64,000 nt of DNA from Candidatus Pelagisphaera phototrophica (GCF_014529625.1 NZ_CP076039.1:3472001-3536000); one strand, 5' to 3'; positions 26,915-36,569 are shown, counted from the stretch's first letter. Numbers and translations are program-made. The notes: generated by a model not told the origin, from the sequence alone.

Positions 26915-29842
26915 ATGAACTCCAAACGGAAAGGACAGCTATCTCAGATACTCGTTCGTGGAGCGCTCTTTGGCCTCACCTGCTTAGGTGGTGTCGTCCT
27001 CGGAGTCTATCTAGCACGAATTCAAATTGCTCACTTTCTGGCAGAGAATGCCCTGACCGAAACGGGTATTGACGAAGCACGCTTTGAATGGGATCGACTC
27101 GATTCTAACATTTGCACGCTCACGGATATCTTCATAAAATCCGACTCCTATACTCTAAGCGTTAAGCGGCTCGAGCTCAGCTACAATCTCAAAGATGTCT
27201 GGGAAAAAAGGGAGTTGAAATCGATTCAACTTAAAGGGGTTGAACTTTACTACGATCTTACCGGTCCCTCTACGGTGGATCTTCTGGAAATCGATACCCT
27301 TATCAAAAATGGCATCCCCTTTCCCCTGCAATCCGTTACGATTGAAGACGCGATGGTCATACTTCGAACGGATCTAGGGGAAACCAAATTCGATCTGCAT
27401 CTCGCCCTTAGTCAGGCTGGAGGTTCGGATATTCGAGGCGAGGCCAAAGTGGCAACTGAGACCGAATCCATCTCCCTCGATCTTTCTATCTCCGACCGTA
27501 TTCGCGGTTCGATTCAAGCGACCGTTTTAGATCTCGAATCCACACTGGCTGCAAACGGAATCGAATGGAAAGGTGCTCTGCCATTTTCACAAGAAGACGC
27601 TATTCAGCTAACCAGCGCATCAATCGATACCTATATCGTTTTCCACGGCATCACACTTGAATCGGCATCCGTCTCGGCAAACTTGGGCCCTTTATTGGTC
27701 CGAGACTTTGATCTGGATGCGGATATCAAAAAAGTACAGGTATCTCTTGACCTGCTCGGAAATGAAGTTCGCAATATTGAGTCGAACATTTTCCTTGGTA
27801 GCCTTAGCTATGATCAGTTATTTGTATCTGACACTCAAGTACAGATTTTTTCATTAGACCTTAGTGACCTTCTCATCAAGGTACCCGATACGCAGTGGGA
27901 ATCTACGAACGGCGAAAATGGAGTATTCTCAATCGTTGCGACTCCCGTTTTAAACGATGAATACTCAATCGAAAGCTATTCTGGTGAATTGTCTTTCAGT
28001 GAACTGCATAGCGACTCCTTCAATCTTGCTCCCTTCGACATTGCCTTCAAAGGAGATCTAGAATCGGCCACCGCGTCCCTCGGAAATCTTGTGACCCAGG
28101 CGATGCCATGGTTGGTAATTGAAAACTTGAAAACCACGATCGAAGGACTTACCACTGAATCTCCCCAAATCGAAGCCTCCGCCGCAATCGTTTCGAAGGA
28201 ACTCCCATCTTTTCATCAAAAACCGCCTCTAACGGGCAGGTGGAATCTGCAAGCCAGTCTATCGCACGGGCTCGATAAACAAAAAGCCAGCGTCACCATT
28301 ACCCCGGAAGAGGTAACCAGAATCGCGAGCCTACCTTTCGCAACTCTATACGGGACCGCCCTACTCCGAGCCGACCTAGACTATTGGCCCACAGACAACC
28401 AGGCGACTCTGGCCCTGAATTTGACCGCCGCCGAACTAGCAACGGATTTTGATGACTGGTCAATTCAAGGAGGCAAGGCTTCCCTTTCTATCTCAACCGA
28501 ACCAGTCGATTTGCTCCTGATGGGGAAACACATCAACAACACCCCCGCACTGATTGAGTACGCGGCTCCCTTGACGAAATACGAATTCAACCTTCAAGGA
28601 TCCGAACTTAACGGTCCATCGGACCTGGTAGTGCAATGGTTTTCAGCCGGAATCCGTTCATTAGGCCCTCTCCCATCATCACCGATACACTCCCGACTCG
28701 AGCTCGGAGCCGGCATTATTCAACTGGGAACCGAAACAGTAAATCAGTTCTCACTAGATTCTGAAATCAAGGGATCCTGTAATTTCTTTGAAACTAATAC
28801 AAGCGCTGCGCTCCTTCTCGAAAACGAACCGGTTTCAATCAGTCTGGAACAGTCTGTGGAATCGGGTACTAGGGAATTTGTATCCAAAGGAAAATACGAG
28901 ATTAAGGGAATCCATCTCGTCAGTTCTGATATTCTCGCTCGTCACCTGCCCACACTGAAAGGTTCATCCGTTTCTGCAAAGATCACACTCAATGGCGAGA
29001 CTCAGGCCAAGGGGAAGTCTTGGGATGCCTCCATGCATATTCAACTGCGGGAGGGAGGGCTCCGATTGCCTTCGCAAGAGCTAACGATCGATTCCGTTCG
29101 AACCGATGTCAATTTTCCCTCAATCCTCAGCTCAACTACTTCTCCTTCCCAAACAATCGCGGCGGATCGGATTACGATCGGGGATATTGAAGCCACTCAA
29201 ATTGAATCGGCTTTCATGATCGCTAACGGGTCCCAACTCTCAGTTGAAAACGCCGGGTTATCGATCTTTGAGGGCCGAGTCACTCTTGATCCCTTCACAA
29301 TCTCTACCACAGATCCAAAGGCGGACTTACTCATACACTTCGATCGCCTCTCGATAACTCCCGCGATTACGATGCTTGATTTTTTTGATGGATACGTGAG
29401 CGGTCGACTAAACGGAACGCTGCCAATCCGCATCGAAGATGGATACCCTATTCTCGGCGAGGGATATCTCAAACTGGATCCTAGTGAGCCGGCTGAGTTA
29501 TCCTACAACGCCACCGGTCTCTTCACCGATAAAGGCTCTGATCCGCTCGCGAAGAAAACGCTAGGGGACAAGTTGCTCGAACGCCTGGAACTTGAGCCGA
29601 ACGCTTTGCTAGAAGATGCTTTGGAAAGCCTTACCATCCAAAAACTGCGACTCGATCTGTTCAACAAGAACCTGCCAAATACTCCGATGCGAATACAACT
29701 CGAGGGAACCGCTGATACCGGGGATACACAAATTCCGCTAAACATCACTACCAATGTAAACGGAACCCAAGCGGAATTGCTCAATTTCCTCACCCGGCTG
29801 GACTCGCTCGGTCTCATCGCCGACCAAGAACCTAACCAATAG
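26915..29842 (+). CDS. ydbH: YdbH-like intermembrane phospholipid transport protein
   Basis: A 975-residue protein with one N-terminal membrane anchor (GALFGLTCLGGVVLGVYLA) followed by a very long, beta-rich periplasmic part. This is the AsmA-like/TamB-like layout of bridge proteins that carry lipids between inner and outer membrane. The C-terminal block DGYVSGRLNGTLPIRIEDGYPILGEG is the conserved end of the YdbH family. The next two genes are ynbE- and ydbL-like, as in E. coli, which strongly supports the assignment. In E. coli YdbH acts with the lipoprotein YnbE to form a continuous bridge and YdbL modulates it. Confidence 0.9.
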   Translation: MNSKRKGQLSQILVRGALFGLTCLGGVVLGVYLARIQIAHFLAENALTETGIDEARFEWDRLDSNICTLTDIFIKSDSYTLSVKRLELSYNLKDVWEKRELKSIQLKGVELYYDLTGPSTVDLLEIDTLIKNGIPFPLQSVTIEDAMVILRTDLGETKFDLHLALSQAGGSDIRGEAKVATETESISLDLSISDRIRGSIQATVLDLESTLAANGIEWKGALPFSQEDAIQLTSASIDTYIVFHGITLESASVSANLGPLLVRDFDLDADIKKVQVSLDLLGNEVRNIESNIFLGSLSYDQLFVSDTQVQIFSLDLSDLLIKVPDTQWESTNGENGVFSIVATPVLNDEYSIESYSGELSFSELHSDSFNLAPFDIAFKGDLESATASLGNLVTQAMPWLVIENLKTTIEGLTTESPQIEASAAIVSKELPSFHQKPPLTGRWNLQASLSHGLDKQKASVTITPEEVTRIASLPFATLYGTALLRADLDYWPTDNQATLALNLTAAELATDFDDWSIQGGKASLSISTEPVDLLLMGKHINNTPALIEYAAPLTKYEFNLQGSELNGPSDLVVQWFSAGIRSLGPLPSSPIHSRLELGAGIIQLGTETVNQFSLDSEIKGSCNFFETNTSAALLLENEPVSISLEQSVESGTREFVSKGKYEIKGIHLVSSDILARHLPTLKGSSVSAKITLNGETQAKGKSWDASMHIQLREGGLRLPSQELTIDSVRTDVNFPSILSSTTSPSQTIAADRITIGDIEATQIESAFMIANGSQLSVENAGLSIFEGRVTLDPFTISTTDPKADLLIHFDRLSITPAITMLDFFDGYVSGRLNGTLPIRIEDGYPILGEGYLKLDPSEPAELSYNATGLFTDKGSDPLAKKTLGDKLLERLELEPNALLEDALESLTIQKLRLDLFNKNLPNTPMRIQLEGTADTGDTQIPLNITTNVNGTQAELLNFLTRLDSLGLIADQEPNQ

Positions 29843-29961
29843 GCCATGCTGGAATCTAACAATCTTTAAACAATAATCCCCTCGCAATCCGAACTCTAAA
29901 GCAGCATTCTAGTCAAATATTCTGAATACGGTTCTAACGGGAGCCGTCCTACTCGAAAATC

Positions 29962-30171
29962 ATGAAAATCGATACTCGCTCCGTCGCAAAGTTCGCCCTC
30001 GCGTCTGCTATACTCCTTGGCCTTTCCGGCTGTATCAGCATAAAGACGCATAGCTCATTCGAGCCGATTTTCATGACGCTCGATGTCAACCTAAAGGTGC
30101 AGCTTCAAAAGGAGCTTTCGGACGTGTTCGGCGATATCGACAGTGCATCAACTTCCGTCTCAGATTCCTAA
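29962..30171 (+). CDS. ynbE: YnbE-like lipoprotein
   Basis: A 69-residue lipoprotein: charged start, hydrophobic segment and lipobox LSGC (Cys28). The mature part ends in a short beta-strand region (EPIFMTLDVNLKVQLQKEL) that resembles YnbE, whose strands extend the YdbH groove at the outer membrane. It lies between ydbH and ydbL, 119 bp after the first and 20 bp before the second, and belongs to the same predicted operon. The short length fits the family. Confidence 0.85.
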   Translation: MKIDTRSVAKFALASAILLGLSGCISIKTHSSFEPIFMTLDVNLKVQLQKELSDVFGDIDSASTSVSDS

Positions 30172-30191
30172 TTTCCAACGTTATCAATAAG

Positions 30192-30578
30192 ATGAAAATA
30201 CCCAGCTGGACCCTTATCTTTACCATTGCCTCAGTCACTATCGGGCTCGTGCCTCAAAACGCAATGGCTCAAAATAACGAAGTGTCGATCAAGCAACGGA
30301 TGCTTGAAAGAATCGCAAGCGTCGATGCCTTGAAACTCAGCGGTTCGGTCGGGGAGAACAACAAGGGGTTTCTGGAACAAAGAGCGATTCTCAACCCTGC
30401 TCAAACAAAAACCATGAATGATGAGAACAGCGACCGCAAGGCGTTGTACACCATTCTCGCAAACCGGCTCGGGCTTTCCGTGGCGGTCGTGGGACAAGGC
30501 AGAGCTGAATCGATTCGCGAAAAATCCGCCCCAGGCGTCTGGGCACAGCAACCTAGCGGACAGTGGTCTAAGAAGTAA
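30192..30578 (+). CDS. ydbL: YdbL-like (DUF1318) periplasmic protein
   Basis: A 128-residue exported protein with a signal peptide ending near QNAMA. The mature sequence matches DUF1318/YdbL: IKQRM..R...VDALK..G.VGENNKGFLE.R, then ENSDRKALYTILA, and AESIREKSAPGVWAQ.PSGQW at the C-terminus. YdbL accompanies YdbH and YnbE in lipid transport and is thought to regulate or assist the bridge. It closes the cassette and converges on the SCO1-like gene 42 bp away. Confidence 0.88.
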   Translation: MKIPSWTLIFTIASVTIGLVPQNAMAQNNEVSIKQRMLERIASVDALKLSGSVGENNKGFLEQRAILNPAQTKTMNDENSDRKALYTILANRLGLSVAVVGQGRAESIREKSAPGVWAQQPSGQWSKK

Positions 30579-30620
30579 GGCCCAAATTCGGGTGCTTCAC
30601 ACCATCGGCGACGGAAAAGG

Positions 30621-31286
30621 CTAATGCTCTTCCAGGAGTGTTTTCACATCGTCGATAATACGTTTCATATCGACGGTCATCACACCGTTGTAGACGCCTC
30701 GAATCCTACCGAGTCTATCGATGAGGAAAACTTTTTCAGTATGGAGAAAGCTCTCTCCCACATTTTCTATCGGGGACCCCGCATCGTCAGCAAAATATGA
30801 GTCTCTTGCTAAACTGTATATCGATTCCTTCTCTCCTGTTAAAAGGTGCCAAATATCTCCCGATATTCCGTGCTTAGCTTCGTACTCCTTTAGCAAGGAA
30901 ACCGAATCGTAATCTGGAGTTACCGAATGGGACAGGATCTTAATCTCCTCATTCCCCTTAAACGCGGCCTGAACCCGCTTTAAGTTTCCAGTCATGGTCG
31001 AGCAAATACCTGGACACGTAGTGAAGAAGAAATTCGCTAGGTAGAGCTTTCCCCTAAGCGACTCCCGTCCCACTAAATGGCCATTTTGATCAATAAGTTC
31101 AAAGTCGGCGATACGGTGAAATCCTTCCGCTCCTCCTTGATCTTCGCCAAGCCATTTTGGAGTTAGGCTAGGTTCGCTAAAGAAGGGAATCGACGATTGA
31201 AGATCGGAATCTTCAGCCAAACTGGAGATCGATCCAACTAAAGACAGGACTACGACCCATATTTTCACTCCGAAATTGTTACGCAT
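30621..31286 (-). CDS. SCO1/SenC family copper protein
   Basis: A 221-residue exported protein of the thioredoxin-like SCO family. A signal peptide (VKIWVVVLSLVGSISSLA) is followed by the copper motif FFFTTCPGICSTM (C-x3-C, near residue 95) and the downstream histidine in FLHTEKVFLID, the third copper ligand. SCO proteins deliver copper or electrons to the CuA centre of cytochrome c oxidase. Its start overlaps the end of the MORN-like gene by 22 bp, so it is the last gene of the operon YHYH-MORN-SCO. No oxidase subunit is in the window. Confidence 0.92.
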   Translation of the reverse strand: MRNNFGVKIWVVVLSLVGSISSLAEDSDLQSSIPFFSEPSLTPKWLGEDQGGAEGFHRIADFELIDQNGHLVGRESLRGKLYLANFFFTTCPGICSTMTGNLKRVQAAFKGNEEIKILSHSVTPDYDSVSLLKEYEAKHGISGDIWHLLTGEKESIYSLARDSYFADDAGSPIENVGESFLHTEKVFLIDRLGRIRGVYNGVMTVDMKRIIDDVKTLLEEH

Positions 31287-31813
31287 CGCTTAGAACCAAT
31301 AATCCCGTACCGGCGTCCATTCTTGACGACGTAATTTGCCCGAACCCGTCCATCCGCCTCCCACATTTGCTGGGACCCCACTTCTTCGCCGTTTTCATAA
31401 TGTAACAACGAGTAATGGCTCCCATCCGAATACCACTGTTTACAGCTCCCATGGTAGTTGCCATGCGAAAAATTTAATTGAAACCTCAATTTTCCATTCT
31501 CAAACCATCCGAGATGCTCTCCCTCTTTTCGGTTTTCGCGGTAGTAGCGCTTTTCTTTTAATTGGCCGTTTTCGTACCAGCTCGAGTAAAGCCCTTCACG
31601 TTTTCCGTTATCCCAGAGAGTCTCAGACTGCAAGCTACCCTCGCTATAGTATTCGCGAGTAATTCCAGAATAAGGCACTCCACCTTGCACCATCAATCCA
31701 TTGGATCTGTAAAATTCAGCGACATTAGAACCCACTAAGTCAGTATCTTCCGAGTGGATACTCAATAAGGCAGCCATAGAAGCGAAACCCAAAACGACAA
31801 GACGTAACATCAT
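31265..31813 (-). CDS. Exported MORN-like repeat protein (YwqK type)
   Basis: A 182-residue protein with a signal peptide (MLRLVVLGFASMAALLSIHS) and at least five copies of a 22-24-residue repeat of the form Y.NGQLKEKRYYRENRKEG, as in YwqK/MORN_2 proteins. Such repeats form beta-hairpin arrays and are often found in exported proteins of unknown role. The start at 31813 (MM) is chosen because it lies one base after the stop of the YHYH gene (TAG-G-ATG), implying coupling. An upstream open-frame start at 31858 would overlap that gene. The function is unknown. Confidence 0.8.
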   Translation of the reverse strand: MMLRLVVLGFASMAALLSIHSEDTDLVGSNVAEFYRSNGLMVQGGVPYSGITREYYSEGSLQSETLWDNGKREGLYSSWYENGQLKEKRYYRENRKEGEHLGWFENGKLRFQLNFSHGNYHGSCKQWYSDGSHYSLLHYENGEEVGSQQMWEADGRVRANYVVKNGRRYGIIGSKRCVTISE

Positions 31814-31814
31814 C

Positions 31815-32768
31815 CTAGTTGGTTTGCGTTCCAGGATTGCCAAAATACTCTCCACCATTCAAGTAGGGATCTGTATCCGTGAAGTGGTAGTGGTAGATTC
31901 CATCAGGAAATTCCTCAGTGGCGTGAAAGTGCCCATGATACTCATCCAATTCGGCATTGGTGACAGCTACACCATTCTCAATTGGACCATACACCGGAAA
32001 GCCATCGAGAAGTACACCTACAAGCCCATCCTTCCCTTCCAAACCAGTGAGATAGAGCGGCTCGATATGGTAATGATAAACCCCCGTATTTTGCGGGTGG
32101 CCATTAAATTGATCGAAACTGTCGATTTCATTTGTCAATGGCCGGTTCGGACCCGCGTATTGATTGAATAGAGCGACCCCGTTTATAGCGATTCCAATTG
32201 AGCCCAAATTGGTGCTGCGCTTGTTCGAGGCTTCTGCCGGATTGAGCGGAATTCTGTAAACAAAACTTTGGGAACCTATTGAATTTGGGTTTAACCGAAA
32301 GCTGCCATTCGGGCCATTGTACGCCTCATACCGATCATCTCCTTGAGAAAAGTACGGACTCGGATGGTTGGGTACATTGGAAGATTCGATCACCATAAAC
32401 TCTCCGTCTACGTACAGAGTCAGTTCCTCCGAAAACAGGTTGTAGGGAGCCGGCAATCTGTTGGCCTTCTCAGAAAGCGTTGCTCGATAAAACTGGGCTT
32501 CCGTGGTCAGGGTGACCACAAGCTCTCCTTCCCCAGACCCATCGAGAACTACCAATCCGGCCCCGCCCAATCCCTGCCACAGCTCTAAATCGTTTGAGAA
32601 TTCCACCGACCAAGTGTCATCTTTTTCCCCTTTTATCAAAAGACGCACTGCTTGGTCTTCAAGGAGCCTTTCTATTGACAATTCTGCATGCAATCCGGTG
32701 AGCCAAATTCCCAATGCACAAAGCCCGAAAACCCTGCGGAGCAGACCCAATGTACTGAAAACTCTCAA
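31815..32768 (-). CDS. YHYH domain secreted protein
   Basis: A 317-residue exported protein with a signal peptide (residues about 1-28). A beta-rich N-terminal part (SIERLLEDQAVRLLIKGE) precedes the YHYH domain: GVYHYHIEPLYLTG, LLDGFPVYGP and DGIYHYHFTDTDPY each carry the His/Tyr clusters that give the family its name. The clustered histidines suggest metal binding, but the biochemical role of the family is not known to me. It is the first gene of an operon with a MORN-like protein and a SCO1-like copper protein, which hints at copper handling. Confidence 0.88.
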   Translation of the reverse strand: MRVFSTLGLLRRVFGLCALGIWLTGLHAELSIERLLEDQAVRLLIKGEKDDTWSVEFSNDLELWQGLGGAGLVVLDGSGEGELVVTLTTEAQFYRATLSEKANRLPAPYNLFSEELTLYVDGEFMVIESSNVPNHPSPYFSQGDDRYEAYNGPNGSFRLNPNSIGSQSFVYRIPLNPAEASNKRSTNLGSIGIAINGVALFNQYAGPNRPLTNEIDSFDQFNGHPQNTGVYHYHIEPLYLTGLEGKDGLVGVLLDGFPVYGPIENGVAVTNAELDEYHGHFHATEEFPDGIYHYHFTDTDPYLNGGEYFGNPGTQTN

Positions 32769-32899
32769 TCTAATCTTCTTACCTTTCCTTTTAATGAATT
32801 TGGCTCCAATAGGATCAATCTACACCGGCCGGACACACAAACACAACGGCAACTCATTCGAAAAAATCGCGGTCCCGGATGCAACTCATTGATAGACCG

Positions 32900-32929
32900 A
32901 AAAAAAGGAGCCCTCATCGGAAGGCTCCT
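32900..32929 (-). terminator. Intrinsic terminator of the azurin gene
   Basis: On the minus strand a stem AGGAGCC...GGCTCCT (32929-32923 with 32912-32906, ten-base loop) is followed at once by a run of seven T. It lies 28 bp after the azurin stop codon. Confidence 0.85.
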
Positions 32930-32957
32930 GAATTCTTGATCGGCTTCAACGACGAGC

Positions 32958-33410
32958 TTACTTGGCCGTTATAATGCCCTTCATCAGAGCGTAGTGTCCA
33001 GGGAAGGAGCAAATGAATGCGTATTCACCTGGAGCGTCTAGCTTGAATTTGATCGTGTCGGTTTCCTTGGGACCGAGCAACCTCGTGTTAGCGACTACCT
33101 GCTCCGCCAAAGGACCTGACTGAGGAACGTATTCAGTCGCGGCTGCTGCGACCGCTCCCGCTCCGAACCCCATAACGTCCGAGCCTGGCTTGAGGATCAC
33201 CACATTGTGCCCCATCGCCGCCTTGGGCAACGCTCCCTTGTTCGTGAAAACAAGCGTTATCTCTTCCCCGGAAGGAACTTCGAACGATTTGCTATCAAAT
33301 TGCATCGTGTCATTAGCAGACAACTCTATGGTTGTTTCTGCGAGAGCGACCGAGGATAAACTGATCAGCCCAAATAACGACATTAAGGTTACTGCTAATT
33401 TTATTTTCAT
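32958..33410 (-). CDS. Azurin-family blue copper protein
   Basis: A 150-residue periplasmic cupredoxin with a signal peptide ending near SVALA. The copper ligands of azurin are visible: His in MGHNVV (near 68), then Cys-His-Met in ICSFPGHYALM near the C-terminus. It should shuttle single electrons in the periplasm, for example between cytochromes. It is a single-gene unit with its own intrinsic terminator. The 257 bp before the divergent glutathione peroxidase gene should hold both promoters. Confidence 0.95.
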   Translation of the reverse strand: MKIKLAVTLMSLFGLISLSSVALAETTIELSANDTMQFDSKSFEVPSGEEITLVFTNKGALPKAAMGHNVVILKPGSDVMGFGAGAVAAAATEYVPQSGPLAEQVVANTRLLGPKETDTIKFKLDAPGEYAFICSFPGHYALMKGIITAK

Positions 33411-33667
33411 TTGGATTATGATTTACGTTCCAACGAAACGCGGAACAATGGACACCGCTTCTGATCCTTCAAACAATAAATTGTTCCGAATAAAAACTAT
33501 CTGCAAGTAATTGATTTCGTGGGATTTAAGATTCGATTCAAAACTGGTTCAACTCCCGATTGAACATTGCCAATCCGTCCCGGCCCTCCTATACCTTTTT
33601 TCAGGCTCCTTTAAAATCACCAGACTTTACAAGGTACCCTTTTTCATATATTTTACAGAATACTGAC

Positions 33668-34210
33668 ATGACTACTAAACTTCTGCTGCTAGCTTTCGCC
33701 CTGCTCATCGCAGCCCACATCCCCCTCAGAGGAGAAATGATCTACGACATCACCGCCACCGACCTCGACAACGAAACCAGGAAGCTTGAGGAGTTCGCTG
33801 GCAAGCTCTTGCTGATTGTGAATGTCGCTTCTAAATGCGGCTTTACCGGACAGTACGAAAACCTCGAATCACTGTATCAAAAGTACAAAGACGACGGCTT
33901 GGTTGTTTTAGGATTTCCCTGCAACCAGTTTGGAGGGCAAGAACCGGGGACAAGCGAAGACATTAAGTCTTTTTGCTCGCTCACCTACGGTGTCACTTTC
34001 CCTATGTTTGAGAAAGTTGACGTCAACGGACCCAACCAACACCCCCTCTACTCCTTTCTCGCAGGGGAGAGCTCTCCTGTTAAGGGTAGAATAAAGTGGA
34101 ACTTCAGCAAGTTTTTGGTTGGGCGCGATGGAAAGATCCTCGAGCGGTTCGGCAGCATGACCAATCCCGAATCGAGCAAAATCAAGAAGGCGATCGAGGC
34201 TGCGCTTTAA
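33668..34210 (+). CDS. Exported glutathione peroxidase
   Basis: A 180-residue peroxidase of the thioredoxin fold that reduces hydroperoxides. The peroxidatic Cys is in NVASKCGFTGQY (near residue 50); GFPCNQFGGQEPG (with the catalytic Gln and second Cys) and IKWNFSKFLV (with Trp and Asn) complete the active site. Starting at ATG 33668 gives a good signal peptide (LLLLAFALLIAAHIPLRG), so the enzyme acts in the periplasm, probably with thioredoxin-like reductants. The longer open frame from 33560 would bury the signal and is less likely. Confidence 0.93.
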   Translation: MTTKLLLLAFALLIAAHIPLRGEMIYDITATDLDNETRKLEEFAGKLLLIVNVASKCGFTGQYENLESLYQKYKDDGLVVLGFPCNQFGGQEPGTSEDIKSFCSLTYGVTFPMFEKVDVNGPNQHPLYSFLAGESSPVKGRIKWNFSKFLVGRDGKILERFGSMTNPESSKIKKAIEAAL

Positions 34211-34252
34211 ACTCTGGGTTTACGTAGCCTTACTACATAGGACTGGAAGAAA

Positions 34253-34435
34253 TTGTTTCTAAGATCACTTCTAGTCTACCCCGCTTTTAGAAGAGCACTG
34301 CTCTTCCTGATTCCAGTAATAACCCTTCAAAACATTGCTGTTTTGGGTTCCGAACGGTTGAACCTCGACTCAAAATACTCTTCACTCGCCGCCGATCCAG
34401 GGCTTTTTCATTATGGAAAGATGCGGTGGCCTTGA
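34253..34435 (+). CDS. Short ORF, possible N-terminal part of a frameshifted gene
   Basis: A 60-codon frame from TTG 34253 with a hydrophobic, signal-like stretch (RRALLFLIPVITLQNIAVLG). It ends ten bases after the next open frame begins. A +1/-2 shift near 34415 would join it to the downstream 109-codon frame as one exported protein of about 165 residues. I recognise neither part, and it could be chance or a decayed gene. Confidence 0.25.
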   Translation: MFLRSLLVYPAFRRALLFLIPVITLQNIAVLGSERLNLDSKYSSLAADPGLFHYGKMRWP

Positions 34436-34755
34436 ATGAGGGCAAGATATTCCTTGCCCGCTCACACGCTCACAATCGAATACCTTATCTCACCCTAACC
34501 GCTATTCCCGGAAGTTACCATACATACCACGCCTCGGGACCTCGAATCATGATTACAGACAAGTTAACGTTAGAGCGAGATCTCAACCAAGCCGAGCAGA
34601 AAACCCAGGCAATCACTCTGGAAGAAAGGGCCATTAAGGCAGGATATGATGCTCGAATTGACAGAATTCCAATGAGAGAAAATTTCTCTCAAGAAATCGA
34701 ACGGGTCCTAAAGGAGAACGAGGACTGCCTGAAAGCGATCGAGCCAGTCGATTGA
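34426..34755 (+). CDS. Hypothetical protein, possibly a gene remnant
   Basis: A 109-codon frame from GTG 34426. The sequence is protein-like: a His/Tyr-rich start (RSHAHNRIPYLT, SYHTYHASG) and a charged helical second half (LTLERDLNQAEQKTQAITLEERAIKAGYD). No family is recognised. It may be the rest of the exported protein that begins at 34253, separated by a frameshift. It has no visible ribosome binding site. The remainder of the gap up to gpmI (34756-34907) shows nothing. Confidence 0.35.
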   Translation: MALNEGKIFLARSHAHNRIPYLTLTAIPGSYHTYHASGPRIMITDKLTLERDLNQAEQKTQAITLEERAIKAGYDARIDRIPMRENFSQEIERVLKENEDCLKAIEPVD

Positions 34756-34907
34756 ATCCAGTATCCTCACTGATTGTGGCGTCGCGTAATATTAACCCCT
34801 AATCCGTTCATTTTTATAGACTTCATTGGATCATTTTAGGAAAACGCACGATCTGCAGCCTCTAAGGTTGCTCCTAACTGATTTCCCTATCACCTGATTT
34901 AGACAAT

Positions 34908-36485
34908 ATGAACGAAGGCAAAAAACCTGTTCTCCTCGTCATTCGCGACGGCTGGGGAGCGAACCACCACAAAGAGCAAGATGCGTACAACGCAATCAAG
35001 CTCGCCGATACACCCGTTTCAGACAATTTGAGCCAAAACTGGCCCCGGACCGAGCTTGCCGCCTGCGGTCTGGACGTCGGGGTCCCCCTAGGCGTAATGG
35101 GAAACAGCGAGGTCGGACACCAGAATATCGGAGCCGGACGTATCGTTGACCAGGAGATTGTTCGCATCAACAAAGCATTTGAAACGGGATCCATTCGAGG
35201 CAACAAAGTGCTCGAAGGGGCATTCGACAGATCTAAGGATGGCGGGAAACTGCACTATATGGGAATCGTCTCGGATGCGGGGGTCCACGGCCTGCTAGAT
35301 CATCTCTACGGGCTTTTGGGAGAAGCGAAGAATGCAGGTATTGAGCAAGTCTACATACACGCCTTCACGGATGGCCGTGACACCCCGCCACACAGCGGGA
35401 AGGGTTTTATCGAGCAAATCGAAGCCAAGTGCTCTGAACTCGGTATCGGAAAGATCGCCAGTGTATGCGGCCGATTCTGGTGCATGGACCGCGACAACCG
35501 CTGGGATCGCGTTTCCAAAGCCTACAATATGCTCGTGGGCAAACGCGCGGCGGGAACCTCAACAAACGCATCCAAAGCCCTATCCGATTACTACGACAGT
35601 CCCACCAACGACTCTTCTACTGGCGACGAGTTTGTGCCCCCAACTTCGATTGTAGACGAGACCGGCAAACCGGTTGCGAATATAGGAAATGGGGACGCGG
35701 TCGTTTTCTATAACTACAGGGGGGACCGCCCCCGCGAAATCACTCGCGCGTTTATCGAGGACGAATTCAGCGAATTCGAACGAGGCGAGAAACTGGATCT
35801 TTACTACGTTGCAATGACCGAGTGGAAAAAGGGGCTTTGCGAAAACGTCATCTTTCTAAAGCCCAAGAAAATGAGCAACATTCTCGGCAACTATCTTTCG
35901 AGCCAGGGTCTGACCCAATACCGTTGTGCCGAGACCGAGAAGTATCCGCATGTTACGTTCTTCTTCAACGACTATACCGAGGAACCCTTTGAAGGTGAAG
36001 CATGGGGGCTAGCAAATAGTCCAAAAGTGGATACGTACGACGAAACCCCGGAAATGTCCGCCGAGGAAGTCAAAGAGCTCACCAAGAATGCGATTCTGTC
36101 CAGGAAGTACGATTTCGTTCTCGTGAATTTTGCCAATCCGGACATGGTCGGACACACTGGCAATATTGAAGCGGTCAAACTGGCTTGCGTGAAAGTGGAT
36201 CATTGCATAGGGGAATTGCTGGAAGCGATTGACCAGGTCAACGGTGTCGCATTGGTGACCGCAGACCACGGCAACAGCGACCAAATGTGGGACCCCGCCG
36301 TCAACGGTCCCCACACGGCTCACACTCTCAATCCCGTCGAGCTCGTCATTTATGGCAAAGATTGCGAAAACCTAAGCCTTTTTCAGGAGGACCGTCGCCT
36401 CGCAGACATCGCTCCAACTGTTTTGGAGCTTATGGGATTGGAAAAACCTGCCGAGATGACCGGAATTTCCTTGATCGTAAAATAG
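34908..36485 (+). CDS. gpmI: 2,3-bisphosphoglycerate-independent phosphoglycerate mutase
   Basis: A 525-residue glycolytic enzyme interconverting 3- and 2-phosphoglycerate with two Mn ions. The first metal Asp is in LVIRDGWG (near 14). The catalytic Ser lies in [14 protein letters not shown] (near 65). [25 protein letters not shown], and the second metal cluster in [10 protein letters not shown] and [13 protein letters not shown] follow. The order and length are those of the alkaline-phosphatase-fold GpmI. It is a single-gene unit. Confidence 0.97.
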   Translation: MNEGKKPVLLVIRDGWGANHHKEQDAYNAIKLADTPVSDNLSQNWPRTELAACGLDVGVPLGVMGNSEVGHQNIGAGRIVDQEIVRINKAFETGSIRGNKVLEGAFDRSKDGGKLHYMGIVSDAGVHGLLDHLYGLLGEAKNAGIEQVYIHAFTDGRDTPPHSGKGFIEQIEAKCSELGIGKIASVCGRFWCMDRDNRWDRVSKAYNMLVGKRAAGTSTNASKALSDYYDSPTNDSSTGDEFVPPTSIVDETGKPVANIGNGDAVVFYNYRGDRPREITRAFIEDEFSEFERGEKLDLYYVAMTEWKKGLCENVIFLKPKKMSNILGNYLSSQGLTQYRCAETEKYPHVTFFFNDYTEEPFEGEAWGLANSPKVDTYDETPEMSAEEVKELTKNAILSRKYDFVLVNFANPDMVGHTGNIEAVKLACVKVDHCIGELLEAIDQVNGVALVTADHGNSDQMWDPAVNGPHTAHTLNPVELVIYGKDCENLSLFQEDRRLADIAPTVLELMGLEKPAEMTGISLIVK

Positions 36486-36503
36486 CTCCGACAAGCAATC
36501 CGC

Positions 36504-36541
36504 GAGGGCACCGCACGAAACTATAACTCGCGCGTGCCCTC
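36504..36541. repeat. Inverted repeat downstream of gpmI
   Basis: GAGGGCAC (36504-36511) pairs perfectly with GTGCCCTC (36534-36541), and inner CGC/GCG extend the stem after a one-base bulge. No T-run follows on the plus strand (TAAAAAATC), so it is not a standard intrinsic terminator, though it may mark the 3' end of gpmI mRNA. Confidence 0.45.
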
Positions 36542-36569
36542 TAAAAAATCCTCCGATTCGATTTCTCCT

